Positions 43,333-52,048 of a DNA stretch of 64,000 bases are shown here, piece after piece. Source of the DNA: Desulfurivibrio sp044068625. Its GTDB lineage: Bacteria > Desulfobacterota > Desulfobulbia > Desulfobulbales > Desulfurivibrionaceae. Location of the stretch: the NCBI RefSeq assembly GCF_044068625.1, contig NZ_JBIPKH010000012.1:1-64000 (forward strand), read 5' to 3'. The notes beneath the pieces are model-generated. The model was not told where the DNA came from, searched no databases, and was given only the letters and a program-made list of their open reading frames with translations. Position 1 is the stretch's first letter, and each line of letters opens with the position of its first letter. A program made the translations under genes and the position numbers.

Positions 43333-43991
43333 GGTCGGTGGTCCAGTTAATGAAAGATCAGGGGAGCTTGATGCTTGCCGGTCGGCCGCCCCGCTTTTAC
43401 CGGGCGGTGGTGATGGGGGTTTCCGCCGGGGGCCTGGCGGCTCTGCGAACCATTCTGGCCGAGCTGCCGGCCGCTTTCCCGGTGCCGCTGGTGGTGGTCC
43501 AGCACCGGGGTCCCGAGGATGACGGCTTTTTGGCCCACTACCTGGACCAGCATTGCCCCCTGCGGGTCAAGGATGCCGAAGATAAGGAGCCGGCTGTTCC
43601 CGGCACGGTCTATCTGGCCCCGGCCAATTATCACCTGCTGCTGGAAGATGATGGTAGTTTCGCGTTATCTCTGGAAGGGCGAGTCAAATTCGCCAGACCC
43701 TCTATCGACCTCCTTTTTGAAAGCGCGGCGGATGTATATGGCGCGGCCCTGGTGGCCATTGTCCTGACCGGGGCCAACGATGACGGCAGCCGGGGGCTGG
43801 CGGCAGTCAAGCGCCGAGGGGGGCTGGTGGTGGTCCAGGACCCGGCCACCGCCGAAGCCGTCGCCATGCCGGAGGCGGCCATCAAAACGGTCGCGGTGGA
43901 TTTTGTCCTGCCGTTGCCGGCCATTGGCCCACTACTGGTCAAACTTTATACCGCTGCCCGTGATAGTCAGCGGGGCTGGTCCAATCTTTAA
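43329..43991 (+). CDS. CheB-type methylesterase domain without receiver
   Basis: The 220-residue product starts at an ATG overlapping the cheR stop. Catalytic features are GVSAGGLAAL (Ser), VVQHRGPED (His) and LTGANDDGSRG (Asp). The usual N-terminal receiver of CheB is missing, so its activity is not controlled by its own phosphorylation. It presumably reverses the action of the preceding CheR. Confidence 0.92.
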   Translation: MRSVVQLMKDQGSLMLAGRPPRFYRAVVMGVSAGGLAALRTILAELPAAFPVPLVVVQHRGPEDDGFLAHYLDQHCPLRVKDAEDKEPAVPGTVYLAPANYHLLLEDDGSFALSLEGRVKFARPSIDLLFESAADVYGAALVAIVLTGANDDGSRGLAAVKRRGGLVVVQDPATAEAVAMPEAAIKTVAVDFVLPLPAIGPLLVKLYTAARDSQRGWSNL

Positions 43992-44013
43992 GGTGAGCAG
44001 AGGGGACAACTCA

Positions 44014-45030
44014 ATGCCGGATACCCCGAAAATCCTGATCGTCGACGATACCCCGGCCAATCTCCTGGTGATGGAGAGCTTGCTGGAGGGGGTGGGGGCG
44101 CAACTGCTCACCGCCACCTCGGGGCAGCAGGCCCTCTCGCTGATGCTGGAGCATGAGTTCTCCCTGGTGTTGCTCGACGTCCAGATGCCCGACATGGATG
44201 GCTTTGAAACTGCCACCCTGCTGCGGGGGCGTAAGCAGACCCGCCATCTGCCCATCATCTTCGTCACCGCCATCGGCAAGGATGATGGCCAGATCGCCCG
44301 GGGTTACGAGGCCGGAGCGGTGGACTATCTGTTCAAGCCGGTCAATCCCCATATCCTGCGCAGCAAGGTGGAGATCTTCCTGGAGCTTGATCGCCAGCGC
44401 CGGTTGCTGGCCAGAAAAAGTGCCGAGCTGGACCATAAGGTTAAGGAACTGCTGGCCCTGAAGAAGCAACTGGAGGCAGCCAATCGCCAGCTGAATGAGT
44501 TGTCCCTGACCGATGCCCTGACCGGCCTGGCCAACCGCCGCTGCTTCCAGGAGGCCCTGCAGACCGAGTGGCGGCGGGCCATGCGCTGCGGTCAGCCCCT
44601 GACCCTGGTGATGGCCGATATCGATTTCTTTAAACAATTTAACGATATCTACGGCCACGTGGCGGGGGATGAGTGCCTGGTCAAGGTCGCCGCTGTGGCG
44701 CGCAGCCCCCTGATGCGCCCCGCCGATCTGGCCGCCCGTTACGGGGGAGAGGAGTTCGTGCTGCTGCTGCCCAACACCGACCTGGAGGGGGGAGTATGCC
44801 AGGCCGAAGAGATCCGCCTGGCCGTGGAAAAACTGGCCATTGTCCACGAAGGTTCGACCATCGGGCCCCACCTGACCATGAGTTTCGGGGTGGCTTCGGT
44901 GGTGCCGCGTCGGGAACTGGACCCCATGGACCTGGTCTGCGTGGCCGATAAGGCCCTCTACACGGCCAAGGAGCGGGGGCGCAACCAGGTTGACGTCCAA
45001 GGGCGGGGGGCTTTCGGGTCCGGGGCTTGA
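44014..45030 (+). CDS. Response regulator diguanylate cyclase (REC-GGDEF)
   Basis: The 338-residue product has a receiver (about 1-125, phosphoacceptor in LLDVQMPDMDG), a coiled linker and a GGDEF domain (about 165-330). The active-site loop is GGEEF near 243, and RPAD, an RxxD inhibitory site, lies exactly five residues upstream. It should make c-di-GMP when phosphorylated, with product inhibition. AGAGGGG precedes the ATG at 44014. The likely phosphodonor is the triple-receiver kinase of the same cassette. Confidence 0.94.
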   Translation: MPDTPKILIVDDTPANLLVMESLLEGVGAQLLTATSGQQALSLMLEHEFSLVLLDVQMPDMDGFETATLLRGRKQTRHLPIIFVTAIGKDDGQIARGYEAGAVDYLFKPVNPHILRSKVEIFLELDRQRRLLARKSAELDHKVKELLALKKQLEAANRQLNELSLTDALTGLANRRCFQEALQTEWRRAMRCGQPLTLVMADIDFFKQFNDIYGHVAGDECLVKVAAVARSPLMRPADLAARYGGEEFVLLLPNTDLEGGVCQAEEIRLAVEKLAIVHEGSTIGPHLTMSFGVASVVPRRELDPMDLVCVADKALYTAKERGRNQVDVQGRGAFGSGA

Positions 45031-45043
45031 GCCGGCCCCACCC

Positions 45044-45997
45044 TTACAGTCCCAGTTCCGCCAGCTCCTCCACCAGCTTTTTCTGCTCCTTGGTCAGCTT
45101 TTTGGGGAGCTGCAGGTTTACTTTCACCAGCAAATCGCCTTTGGAGCCGCGGGTTCCGGCGGGCAGGCCATGACCTTTGAGGCGCAAACGGCCGCCCGGT
45201 TGGATCCCAGGCGGGACCTTGACCTTCAGTTGCCGGCCCTCCAGGGTGGGCACCGGCACTTCGGTACCCAGCAGGGCGCTGCTGAGGGGAATCTCCTTCT
45301 CGGTTACCAGGTTGCTGCCTTCGCGGCTGAAGAGGGGATGGGGTTGCACGCTGATCAATAACAGCAGATCCCCGGGGGGCCCGGCCATGGGGGAAGGGGC
45401 GCCCTTGCCGGCCAGCCGCAGTTTTTTCCCGCTTTCGATCCCCGGGGGGATTTTGACCGCTACCTTGTCGGCCTGGCCGCCCCGGCCCAGCGAAATGGTC
45501 TTTTCGCCACCCCGCAGAACCTCCTCCAGAGTTATCGGCAATTCCAGGCTAAGATCGTTGCCTCTGACCATTCGCGGCTGTTGCGGGCCCTGGCGGAACT
45601 GGCGAAAATCGGCCTGCTGGCCGCCCATCCCGCCTCCCACTCCGAACAGATCGTCGAAAAAACCGCCCCCGCCGGGGCCGGTGCGGAAGGTGGTCCGGCC
45701 ACCGCCCAGATTGATGCCGAACTCCCGCAGAATATCGTTGATATTGGTGTTGCGGAAAATATCCTCCTGGGAGTAGCGCTGCTGGAAGCCGGAGGCCCCG
45801 AAGGTGTCATACTGCTTGCGCTTTTCCGGATCGGAGAGGACCGCGTAGGCCTCACTGATCTGCTTGAACCTCTCCTCCGCCTCCTTGTTGCCCTGGTTGC
45901 GGTCGGGATGGTATTTCAGGGCCAGTTTGCGGTAGGCTTTTTTGATCTCCTCCGGTCCGGCGCCTTTGCCCAGTCCAAGTGTCTCATAGTAGTCCAT
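45044..45997 (-). CDS. DnaJ-like co-chaperone without zinc finger (CbpA type)
   Basis: The 317-residue product has an N-terminal J domain (1-67) with the HPD motif in KYHPDRN, a Gly/Phe-rich linker (about 70-130, with GGGFFDDLFG) and a C-terminal substrate-binding domain (about 145-300, with KIPPGIESGKKLRL and KVPPGIQPGGRLRL). No CxxCxGxG zinc repeats are present, so it resembles CbpA rather than canonical DnaJ. It stimulates DnaK ATPase activity. A near-consensus promoter lies at 46065-46093. Confidence 0.93.
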   Translation of the reverse strand: MDYYETLGLGKGAGPEEIKKAYRKLALKYHPDRNQGNKEAEERFKQISEAYAVLSDPEKRKQYDTFGASGFQQRYSQEDIFRNTNINDILREFGINLGGGRTTFRTGPGGGGFFDDLFGVGGGMGGQQADFRQFRQGPQQPRMVRGNDLSLELPITLEEVLRGGEKTISLGRGGQADKVAVKIPPGIESGKKLRLAGKGAPSPMAGPPGDLLLLISVQPHPLFSREGSNLVTEKEIPLSSALLGTEVPVPTLEGRQLKVKVPPGIQPGGRLRLKGHGLPAGTRGSKGDLLVKVNLQLPKKLTKEQKKLVEELAELGL

Positions 45998-46064
45998 GGT
46001 TGCTGAAGTTCCCCTTTATGCTGACAAATTCCATAGTGGATGGCTAAATCCCGGTCCGGGGCAG

Positions 46065-46093
46065 ATTATAAGCATCTCTGCTCCCTTTGGCAA
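46065..46093 (-). promoter_or_regulatory. Strong sigma-70 promoter of the dnaJ-like gene
   Basis: On the minus strand, TTGCCA (46088-46093), exactly 17 bases, and a perfect TATAAT (46065-46070) lie about 70 bases before the start codon at 45997. This is the best promoter match in the window. Confidence 0.7.
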
Positions 46094-46104
46094 GGCGGTG
46101 GGAG

Positions 46105-46929
46105 CTAACGGGCAACCACGAAGGCATCGGCAAAGCCGGCCTCCATCATCACCCGCTCCAGGCGAAGAGCGCCGCTCATGGTGTCGCCGGCGCTGACCTG
46201 GACCCGATAGAAGAGCTGGCCGCCGTGGTCATATTCCCTGACCACGGCGCTCCTGCCCCAAGCATCGAGCTGTTGCTTGAGGCGGCTGGCGTTCTCCTGT
46301 TGGGTAAAGGCTCCCACCTGGACATAGAATTCGCCGTGTTCGAAGTCCGGGGTGGCGGCGAACCGCTCCCCGCTGCGCCCATCCTCCACGTAACGCACCG
46401 CCTGGCCCAAAGCGGTGATCTGGACCCGGGCCAGACCCTGTTCGGCCATGCCCAGCTCCCGGGCGGCCCGGTAGGAGAGGTCGATGATCCGACCCCGGAC
46501 AAAGGGGCCCCGGTCATTGATGCGCACGGTGATCTCCCGGCCGTTTTCCAGATTTTTCACCAGCAGGTGGGTGTTCATCGGCAGGGTTTTGTGGGCGGCG
46601 CTGACGGCGTACATGTCGTACACTTCCCCATTGGAGGTGGGGCGACCGTGAAATTTGGCCCCGTACCAGGAGGCGAGACCGGTCTCGGTGAACCCGTGGG
46701 CCGAGGGGATGGGATAATAGGTTTTACCCTTGATCTGGTACGGCCGCTGGGTGGCCGGAATGCGGGTTGCCTCCGGGGGGCGCTTGCCGGTCTCCGGAGG
46801 CGGGGTTTCCGTCCGGGTTTTACCGGTGGGGGTCGCCAGGAGGGTGGGATGCTTGGCGCAGGCGGCGGGCAGCAGAGCCAGGGCCATGACCAGGGCGATG
46901 GCCGCCCGGCGGGTGGGGTCGAATTTCAT
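46105..46929 (-). CDS. rlpA: RlpA-like septal lipoprotein with SPOR domain
   Basis: The 274-residue product starts at the ATG at 46929 (AGAGAGA upstream). A lipoprotein signal ends at LPAAC. The double-psi beta-barrel domain (about 80-170) has GLASWYGAKFHGRPTSNGE, AAHKTLPMNT and VRINDRGPFVRGRIIDLS, including the catalytic-type His and Asp. A C-terminal SPOR domain (about 190-274, FYVQVGAFTQQENA) binds denuded septal glycan. RlpA is an outer-membrane lytic transglycosylase in some bacteria. Confidence 0.93.
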   Translation of the reverse strand: MKFDPTRRAAIALVMALALLPAACAKHPTLLATPTGKTRTETPPPETGKRPPEATRIPATQRPYQIKGKTYYPIPSAHGFTETGLASWYGAKFHGRPTSNGEVYDMYAVSAAHKTLPMNTHLLVKNLENGREITVRINDRGPFVRGRIIDLSYRAARELGMAEQGLARVQITALGQAVRYVEDGRSGERFAATPDFEHGEFYVQVGAFTQQENASRLKQQLDAWGRSAVVREYDHGGQLFYRVQVSAGDTMSGALRLERVMMEAGFADAFVVAR

Positions 46930-47047
46930 GCTTCTCTCTGGGGTGTTGGGCCACAATTCCGGGGCCGGATCATGCGGTTGGCGGTCCTTGGTTTTCCGCT
47001 TCGCGCCTACTTTAGCCAGCTTGGGGGAAAAAGTCCCGGCTTTTTAC

Positions 47048-47076
47048 TTTGCCTTCCCCCGACTTGGTGCTATAGT
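47048..47076 (+). promoter_or_regulatory. Putative pyrG promoter
   Basis: TTTGCC (47048-47053), 17 bases, TATAGT (47071-47076), with TGC directly before the -10 (extended -10). It lies about 90 bases before the pyrG ATG in the divergent gap with rlpA. Confidence 0.5.
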
Positions 47077-47167
47077 CGGCCCTTGGATGTTCACGGTTTT
47101 TTCGCCCGGCCTGTAAGCCGCTGGCCGCGAAACCAGTTATTAACCCCATACCCCACCTGAAAGACGC

Positions 47168-48823
47168 ATGAAACCTGCCAAACAACAGAGATCGCGCACC
47201 AAGTTTATTTTTATCACCGGCGGGGTGCTTTCCTCGCTGGGCAAGGGGCTGGCCGCCGCCGCCATCGGTGCCCTGCTGGAAAGCCGGGGGTTGAAGATCA
47301 CCTTCCAAAAGCTGGACCCCTACATCAATGTCGACCCCGGCACCATGAACCCTTTTCAGCACGGCGAGGTTTATGTCACCGACGACGGGGCGGAAACCGA
47401 TCTTGATCTGGGCCACTACGAGCGTTACACTTCGGTCAGCCTGGGCCAGCGGAACAACTATACCTCGGGCCGGATCTACCATACGGTGATCAGCAAGGAG
47501 CGGCGGGGAGAGTATCTTGGCGGTACCGTCCAGGTTATTCCCCATATCACCGACGAAATCAAGAAGGCGGTCCGCCAACTGGAGGATGAGGTCGATGTGG
47601 CCATTGTTGAGATCGGCGGCACCATCGGCGATATCGAGTCCCTCCCTTTTCTCGAGGCCATTCGCCAGCTGCGCACCGATCTGGGTCGGGAAAACACCAT
47701 CTATATCCATGTCACCCTGGTCCCCTACATCAAGACCGCCGGCGAGGTCAAGACCAAGCCCACCCAACACAGCGTCAAGGAGTTGCGGGCCATCGGCATC
47801 CAGCCCGATATTCTGCTCTGCCGTACCGAGACCACCTTGAGCGATGAATTGAAGGATAAGATCGGTCTCTTTTGCAACGTGGAACGGGACGCGGTGATCA
47901 CCGCCCGCGATGTGGATGATATTTACGAGGTCCCCCTCTGTTTCCATGCCGAGGGTCTGGATGACAAGATCCTCAAACTGCTCAATATCTGGACCGGGGC
48001 CCCCCGGCTGGAGCCCTGGCAGGAGCTGGTGGCCAAGATCAAGAATCCGATTCGTGAGGTACCCATCGCGATCATCGGGAAGTATGTCGAGCTGAAGGAG
48101 TCCTACAAGAGCCTGCATGAGGCGCTGGTCCACGGCGGAGTGGCCAATGATGCCCGGGTGGTGCTGCACTACGTCAGCGCCGAGGATATCGAGGCCCAGG
48201 GGCCGAGCCAACTGCTGGCCCATTGCCACGGGATTCTGGTGCCCGGGGGCTTCGGTGGCCGGGGGGTGGCGGGCAAGATCATGGCCATCACCCATGCCCG
48301 GGAACAGAAGGTGCCTTTTTTCGGAATCTGCCTGGGCATGCAGCTGGCGACGGTTGAGTTCGCCCGGAACATTGCCGGGTTGGCCGATGCCGACAGCACC
48401 GAATTCAATCCCGGCTCACCCCATCCGGTGATCTACTTCATTAAGGAGTGGTACGACTATCGGACCAGCCGGGTTCAGATCCGGGAGGAGAGCGGTGAGC
48501 TGGGCGGTACCCTGCGCCTGGGTAGCTACCCCTGCACCCTGCGGGAAAAGACCTTCGCCCGGGCGGCTTATGGGGTTGAACAGGTTGATGAGCGCCATCG
48601 TCACCGTTATGAATTCAACAATGAGTATCGAGAGAGGCTGGTTGAGGCCGGTCTGGTAATCAGCGGCACCTCGCCGGATGACAAGCTGGTGGAAATTGTT
48701 GAGCTGGCCGATCATCCCTGGTTCCTGGGTTGCCAGTTTCATCCCGAGTTCAAGTCCCGGCCCATGCGGCCCCACCCACTGTTCGCCGCCTTTATCAAGG
48801 CGGCGCTGGACCACCAGGGGTAG
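47168..48823 (+). CDS. pyrG: CTP synthase
   Basis: At 551 residues this is family length. The N-terminal synthetase has KFIFITGGVLSSLGKGLAAA, YINVDPGTMNPFQHGEVYV and ETDLDLGHYERY. The C-terminal class I glutamine amidotransferase has the nucleophile in GICLGMQ (about 388) and the CQFHPEF His/Glu pair near 523. It converts UTP to CTP using glutamine. It leads the pyrG-kdsA-kdsC-lptC series, a common gene order in Gram-negative bacteria. Confidence 0.98.
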   Translation: MKPAKQQRSRTKFIFITGGVLSSLGKGLAAAAIGALLESRGLKITFQKLDPYINVDPGTMNPFQHGEVYVTDDGAETDLDLGHYERYTSVSLGQRNNYTSGRIYHTVISKERRGEYLGGTVQVIPHITDEIKKAVRQLEDEVDVAIVEIGGTIGDIESLPFLEAIRQLRTDLGRENTIYIHVTLVPYIKTAGEVKTKPTQHSVKELRAIGIQPDILLCRTETTLSDELKDKIGLFCNVERDAVITARDVDDIYEVPLCFHAEGLDDKILKLLNIWTGAPRLEPWQELVAKIKNPIREVPIAIIGKYVELKESYKSLHEALVHGGVANDARVVLHYVSAEDIEAQGPSQLLAHCHGILVPGGFGGRGVAGKIMAITHAREQKVPFFGICLGMQLATVEFARNIAGLADADSTEFNPGSPHPVIYFIKEWYDYRTSRVQIREESGELGGTLRLGSYPCTLREKTFARAAYGVEQVDERHRHRYEFNNEYRERLVEAGLVISGTSPDDKLVEIVELADHPWFLGCQFHPEFKSRPMRPHPLFAAFIKAALDHQG

Positions 48824-48827
48824 GGCC

Positions 48828-49673
48828 ATGCAAAGTGTCGCCGTGGGTGAGCGTTTTCGTGTCGGCCCGGGCCAGCCCCTGTGCCTGATTGCCGGACCTT
48901 GCGTGATTGAGGATCAGGCGGTGATGCGGGAGATCGCCGCCACCCTCAAGGATGTCACCAGCCGTTTGGGGATCTCCTTGATCTTCAAAGCCTCCTTCGA
49001 CAAGGCCAATCGCACCTCACTGGCCTCCTTCCGGGGGCCGGGGCTGGCAGAGGGGCTTGAGATGCTTAGTGCCATCGGCCGGGAGTTCGACCTGCCCTTG
49101 ATCTCCGATATCCATGAGGTTGCCCAGGTGGAGCCGGCCGCCCGGGTCCTGGACCTGCTGCAGATCCCCGCCTTTCTCTGCCGCCAGACCGATCTGCTGG
49201 TGGCGGCGGCGGCCACCGGTAAACCGGTCAACTTAAAGAAGGGGCAGTTCGCCGCGCCCTGGGATATGGCCCACGCGGTGGCCAAAGTTCGGGCCGCCGG
49301 CAAGGGCGGCCTGCTGCTTACCGAACGGGGCAGTACCTTCGGCTACAACAACCTGGTGGTGGATATGCGCTCCCTGCCCCTGATGCGGGAGTTGGGCTGC
49401 CCGGTGATCTTCGACGCCACCCACAGCGTCCAATTGCCCGGCGGGGCCGGCGGCAGCTCCGGCGGCCAGCGCCAGTTTGTTGCCACCCTGGCCCGGGCGG
49501 CGGTGGCTGTCGGGGTTGATGGTCTCTTTATGGAGGTCCATCCCGATCCCGATCATGCCCGTTGCGACGGTCCCAACTCCCTGCCCCTGGCCGAACTGGA
49601 AGGAGTTCTGCGCCAGCTCCTGGCGGTCAGGCAGGCGGTTGCCCCCTTCGTCGAGCAAGGGGCGGCCGGATGA
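48828..49673 (+). CDS. kdsA: 3-deoxy-8-phosphooctulonate synthase (KDO-8-P synthase)
   Basis: The 281-residue product has LIAGPCVIED, FKASFDKANRTS, LPLISDIHE, IPAFLCRQTDLL, VNLKKGQF, TERGSTFGYNNLVVDMR and DATHSVQLPG. It condenses arabinose-5-phosphate with PEP for KDO, the inner-core sugar of LPS. It begins four bases after the pyrG stop and overlaps kdsC by four bases. Confidence 0.97.
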   Translation: MQSVAVGERFRVGPGQPLCLIAGPCVIEDQAVMREIAATLKDVTSRLGISLIFKASFDKANRTSLASFRGPGLAEGLEMLSAIGREFDLPLISDIHEVAQVEPAARVLDLLQIPAFLCRQTDLLVAAAATGKPVNLKKGQFAAPWDMAHAVAKVRAAGKGGLLLTERGSTFGYNNLVVDMRSLPLMRELGCPVIFDATHSVQLPGGAGGSSGGQRQFVATLARAAVAVGVDGLFMEVHPDPDHARCDGPNSLPLAELEGVLRQLLAVRQAVAPFVEQGAAG

Positions 49674-50338
49674 GCTCCGAGGCCGGCTATCCTTCCGATT
49701 GCGAGATCACCGCCGGGTTGCGGCAGCGGTCGGCCCTGCGTGGCCAAGCCCGGGAAGAGCGCGGTTACGCCTGGAAGAACTGCCTGCCCCGGGCCCGGGA
49801 GATCAGTTTGCTGCTGCTGGATGTGGATGGAGTGATGACCGATGCCTCCATTCTTTATACCGACAGCGGGACTGAATTTAAGGCCTTTTCCACCCGGGAC
49901 GGCCTGGGTATTCGCTTATTGCAGGAGGCCGGGGTGGAGGTGGGGGTGATCACCGCCCGCAGTTCGGAGGCGGTGCGGCGGCGGGCCGCCGATCTGGGCC
50001 TGACCCATGTGGTGCAGGGGGCCCGTGACAAGCTGGTGGCCTATGAGCGGATCTTGCGGGAGCAGAATCTGCAGCCGGCCCAGGTCGCCTACATGGGTGA
50101 TGACTGGCTTGATCTGCCCCTGCTGGTCCGGGTTGGTTTGGCGGCCACGGTGGCGGACGCGGTGGCTGAGGTGAAGGCGGTGGCCCACTATGTTACTCGC
50201 CAGCCGGGGGGCAGGGGGGCGGTGCGGGAGTTGTGCGAACTGCTCATCGAGGCCCGGGGGGGGCATGAGCAGCTGCTGGCCCGCTACTGTCCCGAACATC
50301 CCTCCCTTGGCGGAGGCGGCGAGGGGGCAAGCCGATGA
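49670..50338 (+). CDS. kdsC: KDO-8-phosphate phosphatase family HAD protein
   Basis: The 222-residue product has an N-terminal extension of ~40 residues before the HAD core. Core motifs are LLLLDVDGVMTDA (DxDG), FSTRDGLGIRLL, VITARSSEAV, and YMGDDWLDLPLL. KdsC removes phosphate from KDO-8-P. The ATG at 49670 overlaps the kdsA stop (ATGA); an internal start would remove the extension, but no good alternative was found. Confidence 0.92.
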   Translation: MSSEAGYPSDCEITAGLRQRSALRGQAREERGYAWKNCLPRAREISLLLLDVDGVMTDASILYTDSGTEFKAFSTRDGLGIRLLQEAGVEVGVITARSSEAVRRRAADLGLTHVVQGARDKLVAYERILREQNLQPAQVAYMGDDWLDLPLLVRVGLAATVADAVAEVKAVAHYVTRQPGGRGAVRELCELLIEARGGHEQLLARYCPEHPSLGGGGEGASR

Positions 50339-50901
50339 TGGCTGGAGCCCGTAATCTGCTCTGGCTGATCCCCCTGCTGCTGCTGCTGGGCTGGCCCCTG
50401 TATGGCGGCGGGGTGCGGGCGTTTCTGGCCCCGCCGCCCTGGGATGAGGGCGGTGGATCCCGCCGGACCGAGGAGCCGCCGCAACGTTTTGTGCTGGAGG
50501 GGGTTAGTTTTTACCAGGATGAAGCCGGGGTCCGCCGGCTGCGGATCGACACCCCCAGCCTGCGTACCGACCCCCAAAGCGATAAACTGTTGCTGGCGGC
50601 CATCGCTGGCGTGCTGTTCCGGGAGAGGGGGGAGGATCTGACCTTTACCGCCGGCCGGGGCTACTATGATCCCCCCGGCGCAATGCTTTACCTGGAAGAG
50701 GATGTGCGGTTAAGCGAGGCCGAGGGCCTGCGGCTGACCACCCCGGCCCTTAGTTACCAGGAGCACCAGCGGCGGGTGAGCAGTCAGGCCGGGGTGGAGA
50801 TCTTTGCCGAAGAGCTGGCGGTACGGGGCCAAAATTTCGATTATGATCTGGAAAGTGGAGATTATCTGCTGACCGGTCAGGTCCATTTTGTTGTCCGTTA
50901 A
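50335..50901 (+). CDS. lptC: LptC-like LPS export protein
   Basis: The 188-residue product has an N-terminal membrane helix (about 8-24) followed by a periplasmic beta-jellyroll (about 50-188) with alternating strands and the RLRIDTPSLRTD and LTTPALSYQEHQRRVSS patterns of LptC. LptC links the inner-membrane LptBFG transporter to LptA. The ATG overlaps the kdsC stop. Unusually, lptA and lptB do not follow. The call rests on fold pattern and context. Confidence 0.82.
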   Translation: MMAGARNLLWLIPLLLLLGWPLYGGGVRAFLAPPPWDEGGGSRRTEEPPQRFVLEGVSFYQDEAGVRRLRIDTPSLRTDPQSDKLLLAAIAGVLFRERGEDLTFTAGRGYYDPPGAMLYLEEDVRLSEAEGLRLTTPALSYQEHQRRVSSQAGVEIFAEELAVRGQNFDYDLESGDYLLTGQVHFVVR

Positions 50902-50972
50902 GCGGGCGGTGGCGACACTTGGGGGCCGGTCGCCGCTTTCTGACAGCGCCCCCTGATGATATTCGCGAAGAT

Positions 50973-52019
50973 ATGCCAGCCTTGCTGAACCAGATATTAG
51001 CCAGGCCAGCGGTGGCCATCGACCTAGGTACCGCCAATACCCGGGTGGCCTCCGCCGATGGCGACCGCCTGGTCGAAGGCCCTTCCCTGATCCGCCATGT
51101 CCAGCAGTGCCGGCCCGAGCAGGGTGAGGATGAGTATATCTCCTACATCAACAACAAGCTGGTCTCTTCCCCCCTGCGGGGCGGGGTGATCATCGATGTT
51201 CGCAATGCCGCCAATCTGATTCGTCCCCTGCTCAAAAAGGCCGCCGCTTCCTGGCGGGCCCCCCTGGTACTCTCCTGCGCGCCGACCGACAGCTCCGACA
51301 ATGAGCGCCGCTTTCTGGTCGAGGCGATCAGCCGGGCCGGGGCCAAAAGGGTGGTCATTATTCCCGAGGTCTGGGCGGCGGCGTTGGGGGCGGGGATCAA
51401 TGTTGATGGCAATGAGGCCAGCTTGTTGCTCGATATCGGCGAAGGGGTTACCGACATGGCGGTTATCCGGGAGCGGCGGGTGGTGTTCGCCACGGCGGTC
51501 CGTACCGCCTGCGCCGACCTGCAGCGGGCCGTGCGCAATGTCGCCATCATCGGCCACAGGGTCTCTCTTTACCCCCACGAGGTGCAGCGGCTCACCCAGG
51601 CGGTGGCCGGTCGGGCCATCGCCGATGAGCCCCCTGGGGAGGAAAAAATCAAAGTTATGGGGATGGGGATTGTGAACAGCCGCGAGGTGAGCGTGGAGAT
51701 CTCCCAGCGGGAGTTGATTGGCGCCATGGAGCCGGTACTGGGCCGGATTCTGCTAATGATCGAGGTGGGGTTGCGGCGCTTATCTCCGGAGTTGACCGCC
51801 GAGATCGCCCGCTCGGGGATCTGTCTCAGCGGGGGAGGGGCCTGCATCAGGGGAATGGACGCCATGATTGCCCGGCGGACCGGGCTGGCCGTGCGCCTGG
51901 CCCCGGAACCGCTGAACTCGGTGATCGATGGGGCCCGGAGCGCTCTGGGGCAGTGGCGGCGGCAAGATGGCTGGTGGAAAAAAGTGGTCTGGCCCAACAT
52001 CCCCCAGGTCAGCCCCTGA
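50973..52019 (+). CDS. MreB-like bacterial actin
   Basis: The product has 348 residues from the ATG at 50973; a TTG at 50919 would add 18. Actin-fold motifs are present but divergent: phosphate 1 AIDLGTANTRVA, connect 1 VIIPEVWAAALGAG, phosphate 2 LLLDIGEGVTDMAVI, and adenosine GICLSGGGACIRGMD. MreB proteins organise cell-wall synthesis. No mreC or mreD follows, and the sequence departs from canonical MreB (for example DIGEGVTD for DIGGGTTE). It may be a second, specialised filament protein. Cotranscription with lptC is possible (71-base gap). Confidence 0.82.
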   Translation: MPALLNQILARPAVAIDLGTANTRVASADGDRLVEGPSLIRHVQQCRPEQGEDEYISYINNKLVSSPLRGGVIIDVRNAANLIRPLLKKAAASWRAPLVLSCAPTDSSDNERRFLVEAISRAGAKRVVIIPEVWAAALGAGINVDGNEASLLLDIGEGVTDMAVIRERRVVFATAVRTACADLQRAVRNVAIIGHRVSLYPHEVQRLTQAVAGRAIADEPPGEEKIKVMGMGIVNSREVSVEISQRELIGAMEPVLGRILLMIEVGLRRLSPELTAEIARSGICLSGGGACIRGMDAMIARRTGLAVRLAPEPLNSVIDGARSALGQWRRQDGWWKKVVWPNIPQVSP

Positions 52020-52031
52020 CCTGTTCTCTTC

Positions 52032-52045
52032 CGGTCGTTCGACCG
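52032..52045 (+). terminator. Weak hairpin between convergent genes
   Basis: CGGTCG-TT-CGACCG is a perfect short inverted repeat followed on the plus strand by CTTTCACTCTT. It could end the mreB-like transcript, but the T-tract is poor. Confidence 0.3.
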
Positions 52046-52048
52046 CTT

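Noticed and set aside
50919..50972. TTG start of the MreB-like gene 18 codons upstream
   Set aside because: The added residues are not MreB-like and the ATG at 50973 gives a normal N-terminus, although neither start has a good ribosome binding site.
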